From a virus: a stretch of DNA of 47,158 nt. How positions within the stretch are numbered: the first letter of the stretch is position 1; each line of letters begins with the position of its first letter. The notes below the pieces were generated by a model. That model worked only from the letters and a program-made list of their open reading frames with translations. It was not told the DNA's origin and ran no database searches. The translations under genes and the position numbers were made by a program. The stretch spans positions 1 to 47,158 of the IMG/VR virus record IMGVR_UViG_3300019487_000043. One strand, written 5' to 3'. Below are positions 6,478 to 15,800 of the stretch, piece by piece.

Positions 6478-6837
6478 TCAGCGCACCACGAGGTTTGACG
6501 GATCTTTGCTCACGGTGCCCTCGGCGGTGTTCGTGTATCCCGAGAAGATCAGCGGCGTTCCCGGCGCGCTCGCACGCACGCGGTAGCAGAACACCGCCCC
6601 GATCGGGGCATCCGTGATCATGGTGGAGGTATCCGCGAATGCGGTCACACCAGCGCCGACGGTGGCGATCTCCGCGAATGTCCCTGCCGCCGAGCACGCG
6701 CCCGGCTTACGCTCCACGTGGAAATTCGCCTCGTTGACCGAGTTGTCTTGCCAGGTCAGATCGAGACGGTTGAAACCCGCCTCGGCGGGAGCTGCTGCGA
6801 GGGCCAGGATTGCCAGGACCGAGAGCCATCGAGCCAT
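6478..6837 (-). CDS. Exported fibronectin type III domain protein
   Basis: 119 residues: signal peptide MARWLSVLAILALAAAPAEA, then one Fn3-like domain (LDLTWQDNSVNEANFHVERK early, and VFCYRVRASAPGTPLIFSGY late, with the Tyr-Arg-Val strand typical of Fn3). GAGGAGA precedes ATG. A signal peptide is unusual for a virion part and points to a periplasmic or surface role in the host, though Fn3 domains are also common in phage tails. The 147 bp downstream (6331-6477) hold only small unconvincing frames. Confidence 0.7.
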   Translation of the reverse strand: MARWLSVLAILALAAAPAEAGFNRLDLTWQDNSVNEANFHVERKPGACSAAGTFAEIATVGAGVTAFADTSTMITDAPIGAVFCYRVRASAPGTPLIFSGYTNTAEGTVSKDPSNLVVR

Positions 6838-6911
6838 GCTAGTCTCCTCATGGCCGCGCTGGCATGGGGCTCAAGGCCCTCGGCGTCGGCAGGAACTATT
6901 GAGCGCTTATT

Positions 6912-7094
6912 CTACGCCTGCTGTGCCACACTCTCCGCTGTTTCGATCAAATCGCCCATTGCCGTGAATTCGCCACACCTTGCGCACTTCACCCGCACCG
7001 CGGCCGAGTTGCTCAGCCACCCCTTCGAGGCCTCGAAGAACATGTGTCGACAGAACGGGCACCGGACGGGGTGGAGGATGACGAGGGCCTTCAT
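6912..7094 (-). CDS. Zinc-ribbon protein (Com-like size)
   Basis: 60 residues with two CxxC knuckles (RCPFCRHMFF and KCARCGEFT) spaced as in small zinc ribbons. ATG overlaps the upstream TGA (ATGA). Phage proteins of this size and pattern include translational regulators such as Com of Mu, but the family cannot be fixed by eye. Confidence 0.65.
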   Translation of the reverse strand: MKALVILHPVRCPFCRHMFFEASKGWLSNSAAVRVKCARCGEFTAMGDLIETAESVAQQA

Positions 7095-7195
7095 CGGTCC
7101 GTCCATCCGCGGCACTCTTTGCCGATGCCGATGAGTACGAGAAGGACCAATGCCCACACCGTCATGAACTCGCCGAACATGGCCTCTGCGCTCAT
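7091..7195 (-). CDS. Tiny single-span membrane protein (34 aa)
   Basis: Starts MSAEAMFGEFMTVWALVLLV, with one membrane helix followed by a basic tail. Stop and start overlap the zinc-ribbon gene (ATGA). It lies directly after the endolysin and another small membrane gene, so a lysis role (holin, antiholin or pinholin type) is plausible but unproven. Confidence 0.55.
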   Translation of the reverse strand: MSAEAMFGEFMTVWALVLLVLIGIGKECRGWTDR

Positions 7196-7197
7196 GG

Positions 7198-7320
7198 CTA
7201 CCACCCCCACGGCAAACACCGCCAGTACCCGAGGTGCACCGCGAAGAAGCGCGTGTAGAGCATGAGCACGGCCCCCGAGCTGGCGACGCCGGCCAGGTAG
7301 GCCAGGACGGGCGCCGTCAT
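7198..7320 (-). CDS. Tiny membrane protein next to endolysin (holin candidate)
   Basis: 40 residues (MTAPVLAYLAGVASSGAVLM then FFAVHLGYWRCLPWGW) with one or two hydrophobic stretches. ATG overlaps the endolysin stop (ATGA). Adjacency to a GH108 endolysin that lacks a signal peptide makes a holin likely in this cluster; this gene, 7091-7195 and 7865-8248 are the candidates. Confidence 0.55.
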   Translation of the reverse strand: MTAPVLAYLAGVASSGAVLMLYTRFFAVHLGYWRCLPWGW

Positions 7321-7868
7321 AGCCCGGCCGCTCCTGGGCCCGCTACCGTGAGGCAGACACGCTGCAGCTGGAACAGACGACCTAGCCAGCCGACGCCGTA
7401 GAGATCAAACCCCGGTGTGGAGGCGTACCGAACCCCTCGGATGGCCAGGAATCGGGGGACGGAGAGGCCCTGGCTGTCACCGTGGGCCGCGTTGAGGGTC
7501 TGGGGGCCGATCACACCATCCGCGTGCACCCGTACGGCGAGCTGGAGCATCCTGGCAGCCGCAGGGACGCCCTGGTTGACACCGCCGTCGAAGACAGCCA
7601 CAGCCAGTGCAGGCGGCAGTTGGTCGCATCGGAGCGGCGCCCAGTAGTCCTCCCAGTAGATCTTCTCGGCGGCGTCCCGGGTCAGGCTGGCGATATCGAG
7701 GTGAGGGTAGCTCCGACGGCTAATGCCGTACTTCGTCTCTCCGCCCGCGTCCATCGGGTCATTGACGTAGCCCCCCTCGATGCCGAGGACGAACGTGATG
7801 GCGGCGTCCCAGGCGTCAGACATAGGCCCAATGCGCTCGTCGGGCGACCCTCGATATGGTCGGCTCAT
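7317..7868 (-). CDS. Endolysin, GH108 N-acetylmuramidase with PG-binding domain
   Basis: 183 residues. Residues of about 17-110 match the glycosyl hydrolase 108 fold, with the diagnostic EGGYVNDPMDAGGETKYGI (E31 is the expected catalytic acid). The C-terminal half (FDGGVNQG then HADGVIGPQTLNAA) is a PG_binding_3-type domain. It should cleave the glycan backbone of peptidoglycan at lysis. No signal peptide, so it needs a holin; small membrane proteins flank it on both sides. Start chosen at the ATGA overlap with the upstream gene. Confidence 0.9.
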   Translation of the reverse strand: MSRPYRGSPDERIGPMSDAWDAAITFVLGIEGGYVNDPMDAGGETKYGISRRSYPHLDIASLTRDAAEKIYWEDYWAPLRCDQLPPALAVAVFDGGVNQGVPAAARMLQLAVRVHADGVIGPQTLNAAHGDSQGLSVPRFLAIRGVRYASTPGFDLYGVGWLGRLFQLQRVCLTVAGPGAAGL

Positions 7869-8248
7869 GGGGGATTCACTGTTGCCGAGGGAAGGCTTGA
7901 CCGATAGCGCTCGAGGCATTGAACCTGGATATCCGCCGTTTTTGCGTAGCTGAGACACGTCGCCAGGCTGATCTGCGAGCGCCCCTCGAACCGCACCGCC
8001 TCCAGCGCCCGCGCCAGATCCCGCGTGGCTTGCGCCTGGTTTGTCTCGATCCGCTCGAGCGCTTTCAGTTGAACGGCCAGCGCCTTGCCATTCTCTCGTG
8101 AGATGCTGCCGATCCACCCCGCCTCTAGACTGATCCACCACGCGATCACGACGACCAGACAAAAGGCCGGCACGCCAACCACCCGCGCAAACTCGGTCAC
8201 TATGTGCCCATAGCGCTCCGGTCCGCTGGCCGTCCCGTTGATCGCCAT
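7865..8248 (-). CDS. Membrane-anchored coiled-coil protein (lysis cassette)
   Basis: 127 residues: one transmembrane helix at about 24-45 (VVGVPAFCLVVVIAWWISL), then a long helical region with coiled-coil character (RENGKALAVQLKALERIETN). N-in topology with a periplasmic coiled coil is what inner-membrane spanins look like, and it directly precedes the endolysin. A holin is the alternative. Overlaps its neighbours by ATGA and TGATG. Confidence 0.65.
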   Translation of the reverse strand: MAINGTASGPERYGHIVTEFARVVGVPAFCLVVVIAWWISLEAGWIGSISRENGKALAVQLKALERIETNQAQATRDLARALEAVRFEGRSQISLATCLSYAKTADIQVQCLERYRSSLPSATVNPP

Positions 8249-9051
8249 CAGCGCATCTCCTCGAGCACCAGATCGTCAATGGCGTTGGGATAGCTCAGCG
8301 GCCATCGTGGCGTGTTCGCCAATCGCACGATGAACGCCTCCCACGGTTTGTCTGAGCACCAGCCGGTTCCGAACCCGACATTTTCCTCCAGGCGCCGGTC
8401 AATCTCCTTCCACGCCTCGATCGCCGTCAGATCGAACGCGCCCGACACGCTCGTGAGCGCTTGGCGCCGATACCGCAGGAGCGCATACGGCTCACCGAAC
8501 ACCTGCGACTGGACACGACCCGACGGTGTTCGCGCCTCTCGCTTGTTCGACAGCGTCTCGTGCACGGGATCAATCCGGATTCCACCCGACGGCAGGGCCA
8601 CCGCGGCGCCGAGAATGATCCCGCTTGACGAAAAATACGTGGCGCCATCCGTCGGCGTCTGGGCCGCGATGACCAGCCTGACATAGCGCAGTGACGGCGT
8701 AACGCCGGCCACGAGCGGCGCAACCCAGATGCACCGCTGCGTGCGCTGGGTCCACAGATTCCGCTCGGCCGTGAGCGTGCCCGAGGTGTAGGTCGGCGCG
8801 CCCCACGAGTCCGTCGCGTTGGCCTGCAGCGTCAGCGTGGCGTAGTTGAGCCCCAGCAGGATGATGCGCCCCAGCGCGAACGCCGACCCGAGGTCGATCA
8901 CGGCCGTCTGCTCTGTCGTGGCCGTCGTCCGCCACGGCATCGTGGGCTCAAACGGACGCAGAAGGTTCGACGCCGGGTAGTTGTTGGCCTGCGTCGAGGG
9001 CGTGATCGTGCGCCCCACGGCTGCATTGTCGACGACGAGCGCAAAGGCCAT
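8248..9051 (-). CDS. Tail-tip protein, galactose-binding-like
   Basis: 267 residues. The N-terminal two thirds look like a jelly roll (TAVIDLGSAFALGRIILLGL, YVRLVIAAQTPTDGATYFS), as in discoidin-type carbohydrate-binding domains. The C-terminal part is alpha/beta with EAWKEIDRRLEENVGFGTGW. Start ATG directly follows the TAA of the large tail protein. Probably a structural component of the distal tail. Confidence 0.65.
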   Translation of the reverse strand: MAFALVVDNAAVGRTITPSTQANNYPASNLLRPFEPTMPWRTTATTEQTAVIDLGSAFALGRIILLGLNYATLTLQANATDSWGAPTYTSGTLTAERNLWTQRTQRCIWVAPLVAGVTPSLRYVRLVIAAQTPTDGATYFSSSGIILGAAVALPSGGIRIDPVHETLSNKREARTPSGRVQSQVFGEPYALLRYRRQALTSVSGAFDLTAIEAWKEIDRRLEENVGFGTGWCSDKPWEAFIVRLANTPRWPLSYPNAIDDLVLEEMR

Positions 9052-11022
9052 TTACGGCGCCGATTCCACGACCGTGAGGCGGATGAAGTCCAGCAACGCC
9101 CAGCCGCTCCCCGCGCCCCACGCCTCGAGCTTGAAGGTGTGCGTGCCCGCGGTCACTGCCGCCTGCACCAGGTTGACAGTAAAGACGGGACTCGTCGGGA
9201 ACAGCACCTCCGTCTCGAAGGACTGCGAGGAGAACGTGTCCGTGATCCGGATTCTCGCGGCGGTCACCGCCGCCCCGCCGCCGAATCCCCCGACCACGCG
9301 GAACGTTCCGGTGGCCGAGAGGGTATTGCCAGACCCGGCGACGATGTCCAGCGTCCCCGCCGCGGTGTGCGCCGCTCCGGCGATCTGCTGATACGACGAG
9401 TCCAGCGCGACCAGGATCTGCGGAGGCACGCACTCGACGCTGTCGAGCGTGTCGGTCTCGATCGGTGGTGTGGGAATCTCGCCGCCCGGCGCGACGATGT
9501 CGACCAGGAAGTCCGTCGGGAGCGTCGGGGACGCAACGAATTGCCAGCGGCGCAGCGTGTAGCGCGCGAGGTCGACGGTCGGTGGAGTGAGCGACGTGCC
9601 AACGCGGAGCACCTCACAGGGATCGACGGCGGCGCCATGCGCGGCGTAGCTGTAGCCGACGAGATCCCCTTCCGTGATCACGCGCCCCTCGTCGGTCAGC
9701 CCCACCAGCTCGATGCGCTCCTCGTGATCCTTCGCGCGCCACCCGAGGAAGTGGGCCAGGCGATCCGCCGTCGCATGATCCGCGATGCACTCGTTGTCCA
9801 CAATCTCCACGCGCCCCGTCGAGTCGAGATCCCCGCGCACCGTCTCATAGGCGAGGGTGTTCGCCCCAGCGTGCCGACCGTAGCGCACGAGCAGGCGCTT
9901 GACACGGTCCTCGTGGCTGGTGTGGACAAGCGTGCCCGGGCTCTCAATCGTCCGGGGCCCATCCCCGAGCCCGTCACGCACGTGCATGACCAGTGTCGTC
10001 GGAGGCGTCCCCACGACCGGACGCCAGAAGCCCGTGATGGGATCGGACACGAGACGACAGGCCCCGATCATGAGCAGATCCCGGAGCCAGTCCTTCGAGG
10101 CGCGCTGGCGCCCATCCCAGCCCAGCGCGAACCCGATCATCGGTGCCCCCATGAGCGACGTGAGCACGTCTGCCTGCGTGATGAACGCGGTTTCGTCCAC
10201 CGTCTGCGAGAGCCCCCACACCGTGTTGACGAGGATCCTCCGGACCACGTAGAGCGGGTGCCAGAGGAACTCGTAGCTCTGCGAGCAATCGACCCAGATA
10301 CCCACGAGCCCCCCTGTCGCGTTCGTCCGCTTCACGCCGAACCGGAGCGCGGTGTACCCCGGATAGAGCGCCGTGCTTACCGTGTACGCGGTCGTCGGGA
10401 TCAGGGAGAACGACGGCCCGGTCGGCTTGCTCGTCTCCTCCTGGTAGGCCTGCAGCACGGTCACGGTCCCCCGCACGAGGTAGTCGTAGTGATTATTGGC
10501 GTCGTCCGACTTCACGCAGGGGAGCCGCAGAAGGCGGACGGTCCCGAACGGGACGGGGATCGCCCGCCCCACATCGACCGCGAGCGGCCACGTGACGGTG
10601 TTGACGAGCACGGACGGGATGAGCGTCTCGAACACGCCGAGATCAACGTTGACGCCCGTCTGGCGCACGATGCCGTCACCCGTGATTTCGGAGGTCTCGA
10701 CATGCCCGGCCCAGTCGGTCACGTAGGTGTTCAGCGCCACGTCGTGATGGCGCAGGATGGCGCGGCGGCCACGAAACCCGCGGAGGGCGAATGGCGTCAG
10801 GTCGTATCCCAACACCTGCGCCAGCTCCCACGTCACGCGCTGCAGCTCGACCACGCCGCGCAGGGCATCGGGCACCCGGCGCTCGATCGTCGGCGGTCCC
10901 ACCATCCGGCCGCCGTAGGGGACGGGCGTCGTGGTCACATCGGCGGTGGCGAAATACCCCGTGTTCGCGGCCCAGAAGTCGTGCATCCAGGGCGTCTCCA
11001 TCCAGCCGCGGCCGAGTACCAT
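9052..11022 (-). CDS. Large minor tail protein (central tail tip/host recognition)
   Basis: 656 residues from the ATG overlapping the upstream TGA. After an N-terminal unique region, the central part (about 150-450) resembles tail-hub type proteins, and the C-terminal about 150 residues form a Gly/Thr-rich carbohydrate-binding-like beta domain. Size and position between tape measure and lysis genes argue for the tail-tip protein that contacts the host. A longer frame upstream (to 11178) is rejected because it overlaps the preceding gene. No enzymatic motif recognised. Confidence 0.65.
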   Translation of the reverse strand: MVLGRGWMETPWMHDFWAANTGYFATADVTTTPVPYGGRMVGPPTIERRVPDALRGVVELQRVTWELAQVLGYDLTPFALRGFRGRRAILRHHDVALNTYVTDWAGHVETSEITGDGIVRQTGVNVDLGVFETLIPSVLVNTVTWPLAVDVGRAIPVPFGTVRLLRLPCVKSDDANNHYDYLVRGTVTVLQAYQEETSKPTGPSFSLIPTTAYTVSTALYPGYTALRFGVKRTNATGGLVGIWVDCSQSYEFLWHPLYVVRRILVNTVWGLSQTVDETAFITQADVLTSLMGAPMIGFALGWDGRQRASKDWLRDLLMIGACRLVSDPITGFWRPVVGTPPTTLVMHVRDGLGDGPRTIESPGTLVHTSHEDRVKRLLVRYGRHAGANTLAYETVRGDLDSTGRVEIVDNECIADHATADRLAHFLGWRAKDHEERIELVGLTDEGRVITEGDLVGYSYAAHGAAVDPCEVLRVGTSLTPPTVDLARYTLRRWQFVASPTLPTDFLVDIVAPGGEIPTPPIETDTLDSVECVPPQILVALDSSYQQIAGAAHTAAGTLDIVAGSGNTLSATGTFRVVGGFGGGAAVTAARIRITDTFSSQSFETEVLFPTSPVFTVNLVQAAVTAGTHTFKLEAWGAGSGWALLDFIRLTVVESAP

Positions 11023-11639
11023 CAGGTGATCACCGACGAGGCCGGCATCACTTCCACGAACATCGCCTCCTGGATAATCGTATTGGAGGCGCTCGCCGTC
11101 CCCCACGTCACCAGCGTCTTGAGCTCCAGCGCGCCGGCTAGATTCTTCGTGATCGTCACCGGCTGCCCGCCCGCGCACGCGCCGTCAATGCCCGTCGTCG
11201 CGCCGTTCAGCGGGCTGTGCCACCTGGCTAGCGCGATCACCCCTGAGCCGCCCGTCGAGCGCACGAGATACCAGGCGTCGACCGTCCAGGGCGCGTTGGT
11301 GACGGTCCCGCACGTGCGATTGCGCGCGCCGTGCGATGTGCCATCGATCAGGGAGGTCAGGGTGAGCGTCGGCGTCCCCGTGGTCGAGTGGACGCCATGC
11401 GCCACGACATGCAGGAGCGTGCCCTGGGCGTTAATGTCGCCGGCGGCGAGGGTGACGAACTTGTCGAATGCTGTCGGCGTGGTGGTATTCACGATGGCGG
11501 ACGACTGCCCCACCACGCTGTAGCGCTTGCCGATCGAGTTCGCGAGAGCCTGGATCAGGGCGTCGAATTTCGCCGTGGAACCCTGCGGGTTTTCTCGACT
11601 CTCTGGCGTGATGAGGCCCCACGGAGTGATCGTTGGCAT
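11022..11639 (-). CDS. Tail protein with N-terminal virion-type motif
   Basis: 205 residues. MPTITPWGLITPESRENPQG is a tail-associated looking N-terminus, followed by a helix and a beta-rich domain (GTPTLTLTSLIDGTSHG, TWGTASASNTIIQEAMFVEV). TGATG overlaps at both ends. Likely a tail-tip component; not assigned to a named family. Confidence 0.65.
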   Translation of the reverse strand: MPTITPWGLITPESRENPQGSTAKFDALIQALANSIGKRYSVVGQSSAIVNTTTPTAFDKFVTLAAGDINAQGTLLHVVAHGVHSTTGTPTLTLTSLIDGTSHGARNRTCGTVTNAPWTVDAWYLVRSTGGSGVIALARWHSPLNGATTGIDGACAGGQPVTITKNLAGALELKTLVTWGTASASNTIIQEAMFVEVMPASSVIT

Positions 11640-12826
11640 CAGGGCAGCTCCAGTTCGAGCAGCGTGCGGGGATAGGCCGCCGCGCGTTGCACGGTCGGCG
11701 CGAGGATGATCGCCACGTCGTAGGTCGCCCACATCGCCGTGACGCGCAGCTCCTCATTCGGCGATGCCGCATCCATGCGCTGCACGCCGACGCGGCAGGC
11801 ATCGAGATACCCCGTCGTCAACATGCGCTGTGAGCCATCGAGGCGGTAATTTTGCACCATGCCGCGCGGGAGCTGGACGAAGATGCTGAACGGCCACGCG
11901 AACGTCTCCGCAAAGGCCACATTGGACGGGGCGTCGAACAGGACCAGGCGCGCGAGCCGTGCGGTATCCGTCGCGCTGGCCGTCCTGACCACGGCGCCGT
12001 ACATCGCCGCTGCCACAGCGCCCTCGATCGGCGACGGGCTCAGGCCGAACACCTGCACGGCGCCGGCCGCCCCGGTCGCCTCCTTGATGTATGTGGCCGA
12101 GTCCGCGTCACCCGTCGCCAGGTCGTCGATCTGCGCGACCGGCGATCCGCCGCCCTCCGCGGGCCATCCCACCGTCCCCTCGGACCCCGCATCCGTGGCG
12201 GGATAGACCGTCACCACGCCACCTGTCCGTCCACAGCGGCCCGCATTGTCCGGGCCCTCGCTGGAGTTGACGGCGAAGTCCGTCATACGCCAGGTCGTCC
12301 CGATCGCGCCCGTGTAGGGCCCCCACCGCACACGCCGCAGGGCGCCGGTCGTGGTGAACACGACAGGGACGGAGGCCCAGCGTGTATCGTTCCACCACGC
12401 CTCCACGAGCCCCGACGTCGTGACGCGGAGCTCCAGACACTGCTCCCAATCGGCGACGGGGACGACGAGAGACGACGTGACGATGAGGGTGAGCCCCGTG
12501 TTGACGCGGATCTCCAGCCGGCGTGCGGTATCCATCGAGAGTGCCGCCCAGGGCGTGTCGCTCGCGTTGAGCATGGTCATGAGCGGGCGCGACGCGAGCG
12601 GCGCCGCGTCCACGCGGACGTAGGCCCGCACATAGAGATCCTGGTAGTCCACCCCGAACAGGACCGCCGCATACCCGGAACCGGTCCCGAGTTGCAGCGC
12701 GGAGCCCCCGACATGGCGCACCACCGAGGTGTCCTGCACCGCGTCGCCGGTCACCAGATCGAAATCGAGCGGCGCCCCGGAGATCCCAGAGAAGACGCTG
12801 TACTCGCTCTGAAACAATCGGCTCAT
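11639..12826 (-). CDS. Concanavalin-like (LamG-type) tail protein
   Basis: 395 residues. The first about 200 residues have the strand pattern of a concanavalin-like lectin (DLYVRAYVRVDAAPLASRPL, LEIRVNTGLTLIVTSSLVVP, WRMTDFAVNSSEGPDNAG). The rest is a second beta-rich domain. It directly follows the tape-measure gene (ATGA overlap), where distal-tail proteins usually sit. Sugar binding at the cell surface is inferred. Confidence 0.7.
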   Translation of the reverse strand: MSRLFQSEYSVFSGISGAPLDFDLVTGDAVQDTSVVRHVGGSALQLGTGSGYAAVLFGVDYQDLYVRAYVRVDAAPLASRPLMTMLNASDTPWAALSMDTARRLEIRVNTGLTLIVTSSLVVPVADWEQCLELRVTTSGLVEAWWNDTRWASVPVVFTTTGALRRVRWGPYTGAIGTTWRMTDFAVNSSEGPDNAGRCGRTGGVVTVYPATDAGSEGTVGWPAEGGGSPVAQIDDLATGDADSATYIKEATGAAGAVQVFGLSPSPIEGAVAAAMYGAVVRTASATDTARLARLVLFDAPSNVAFAETFAWPFSIFVQLPRGMVQNYRLDGSQRMLTTGYLDACRVGVQRMDAASPNEELRVTAMWATYDVAIILAPTVQRAAAYPRTLLELELP

Positions 12827-15800
12827 GCGCGCTTCACCCGGAGCACGATTTCCTCGCCGAGCTGGCCGTGGCGAATCTCATCGATGACGCCTCGGCCGAC
12901 GCGACGCCCGATCTCGTCCGCGTCCGATGGCGACGCCCCGCGCGCGTCGACGTTGACGACGAGGGGCACGGACACCGTCACCCCGCTCGCCCCCGCATGC
13001 CCGCCGTAGTCGTGGTAGCCGGTGCGATCGTAGTAGCCGTGGCCGGACTGGACAGACCGCGATTCCTGCTGGCCGATGACGATCTCCGGAGCGTGGAGCT
13101 GATAGAGCCCGCCGCCCTGGCCCATGGGTCCCGTCCCGTGCTGGAGGCCGTGATCCTGGAGGGCCCGGTTGATGGCGTCGTAGAGGGCCTGGCCTGCGTA
13201 CGTGAGGATCGACTCCAGCGCCACGGCGATACGCTCCAGCGCCTGAACGATGAAGTTCTCGGCCGTGAGCGCCCCGCTCCCAGCCAGCAGCTCCTGGAGC
13301 TGCTGCGCCGCCGCCGCCGCCGCCGCGGCCTGCTCTGCCGCCGCCTGCTGGATGGCTTCGACGAGGATCCTCACCTCTGGCCCAAAGGCCGACAGGAGCG
13401 CGTCACGCTGCTCCTCTGGGAGCGACGCCAGGAGCGCGCCGACCGAGTTCATCACGGCCGCCAAGGCATCGAGACGCTGGCCGGGATCCATCAGTGTCAT
13501 GGCGGCCTGGAACGAGTCCACAATCCCCATGAGGATCTGGTTGATATCGCCCGTCTGGCCAGCCCCGCCGAGCGACGCCGCGAACAATTCGATCGCCGCA
13601 TCTAGCGCTGTGATTTTGGCCGCGAAGGTCGGCATGGTCCGCCCGAACTCCGCCATCATGTTCCCGAGCTGGCCGAGGTCTATCCCCGCCTGCATCAGCC
13701 AGTCGGCGTTCTGGGCGAGGGTGTTGCCGGCCTGAGCGATCGACGCGGTACGCTCCTGGATCTCCTGCATCAGCGACTGGACTGCCTGGATCTCCAGCTC
13801 GTACCGGGCTCTCACCAGGTCGTAGGCCTGCTGCGCCAAGGCCAGGATGTCGCTCGGATCTGTCGCCGTGGCAGCGGCCTCCACGATGCCAGCGAGTTGC
13901 TCATCGATGGCGGCCTGAGCATTGCGGAGCGCCTCCACGACATCAGGGCCTGTCCCTTGGAGGGCGGCGATTTCCGCCTCGAGGCCGCGCATCATGAGCC
14001 CGAGTTCGAACAGCGCGGCCCCCACCCGTGCCGTCGTGTCCTCGAGCTCCTCCCCGTCGCGCTGCCACTGCGAGACATCGACGAGCCGGAGCAGTTGCGT
14101 AGGGTCGGCCATGACCGCATCAACCGCGGCCTGGCGGATCGCCTCGAGCCCGCCTTCGACGCCTTCCGCGATGGCCCGTAACTGGGCCTTGATATTCTCG
14201 GCCGCTGCGTCGAAACCCATCTCGCCCAACGTCCCGGCGATCCGCAACGTCTCAAAAAACGTGATCGCGTTTTTCTGGAGGTTGTCGAGCGACAGCCCTT
14301 GCAGCCCCTGGAGGTTTTCCTCCGCCGTCTGCATCACCTGAATGAAGGCGTTCAGCCCTTCCAGCAGGGCCTCCCAGTTCTCCAGGCCCGATGCCGCCAG
14401 CAACTCACCAATGGAGTTTACGCGCCCAGACGAGAACTCGGCCGGCGTGAACCCTTCGCCGCGAAGGAACTCGGCGAGGCCCGCCGCGATCTCTGGGGCT
14501 AGATTGAACACCTCATCCTCGAAGATCGTCTTGCCAGGATAGTTCGTCACCATCTGGAGCAGCGCATCACCGAGGCGAGTGCCCGTCCCGGCCATCGACT
14601 GCTGGAAGTTGTGCACCAGCGCGTCGAGGCTCTCGGCGCCGACGATACGGTCGAGTGTCTGGTCCAGAGTGGCGTTCCCGGTACGTTCACGTTGCTGTGA
14701 CCTCAGCTGATGGATCAGATCCCAGTCCTCGTCGAACAGGCCGCCGAAGAGGCCGCCGGCCGCGCCGCCGATGGCGGCACCGAAGAGAGCCCCGAGAGGG
14801 TTGAATCCGCTTGCGACAAACCCGATGCCGCCACCGACAGCCAGCCCAACGAGTCCCCCAATGCCCGCGCCCGTCCGTCCCTCACTCAGCGCCGTGATGC
14901 TGGAGTAGAGCGAATAGATCGCTCCCAGCCCCGCGGCCACCGTCCCCAGAGTCGAGACGCCAGAGCCCAAGTTCTGCACCAGCGTGGACCAGCCAGCGGA
15001 GAGCGCGTCCGTCGCTGAGGCCCCGATACGCAGAGAAATCGAGAAAGCCTCCCAGCCCTGGATCGCGGCGTTCCAGATCGACGGGAGGTTTTGAACCCCA
15101 CTGATGATCGACGTGCCAAAGTCCATGATGCCACCGAACCCGAAGCCGCCGCCTCCGGCGCCGGTCCCACCGGGAGCACCAGGGGCGAAGCCACCGAACT
15201 GTGCGCTCGCCTGCGCGAACGAGGCCGCTCCACCGCCAGCGGCCCCCGTGACCATCTGCAAGAGCCCGGTCACGAACGACGCCGCGGCCTGGAGCACCGG
15301 CTCGAACACCTGACGGATAACCACGTTCACGAAATTGGCGAGGAGCTTCTGGCCGAGGTCCGCGAACGCGTCACCGATGTCCAGCGTCCCCTGGATCAAC
15401 CCAGTGACGAGCTTGTCGCCCGTGTCGAGGATGGAGAGGAAGGCGCCTTCGATGCCCTTGCCGACATCTACCCACACACCTGTTGCCGCAGCAGCCGCAG
15501 CAGCTTTCGCTGTCGCCGTTTCCATCGCGCGCGCGCGGTCATTGATGGCCACCTCGGCAAGCTGTTCCCTTTCTGTGGCCGCGAACACGGCTTCGGCATA
15601 CGCGACCCATCCGGAAACATCCTTATCGAGAAGGGCCTGCTCCTGGGCACGCGCCCTATCGTTGATCGCCACCTCGGCCTTCTGCTCCGCTTCGGTCGCA
15701 GCGAACGCTGCTTCGGCGTAGGCAACCCAGCCCGCCGTGTTCTTCTCCAGCATTGCGGCTTCGAGGGCGCGGGCGCGGTCGTTGATGGCGACTTCCGCCT

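Noticed and set aside
13300-13340. GCC-rich run as a short tandem repeat element
   Set aside because: It encodes the poly-Ala helix of the tape measure and has no independent structure.
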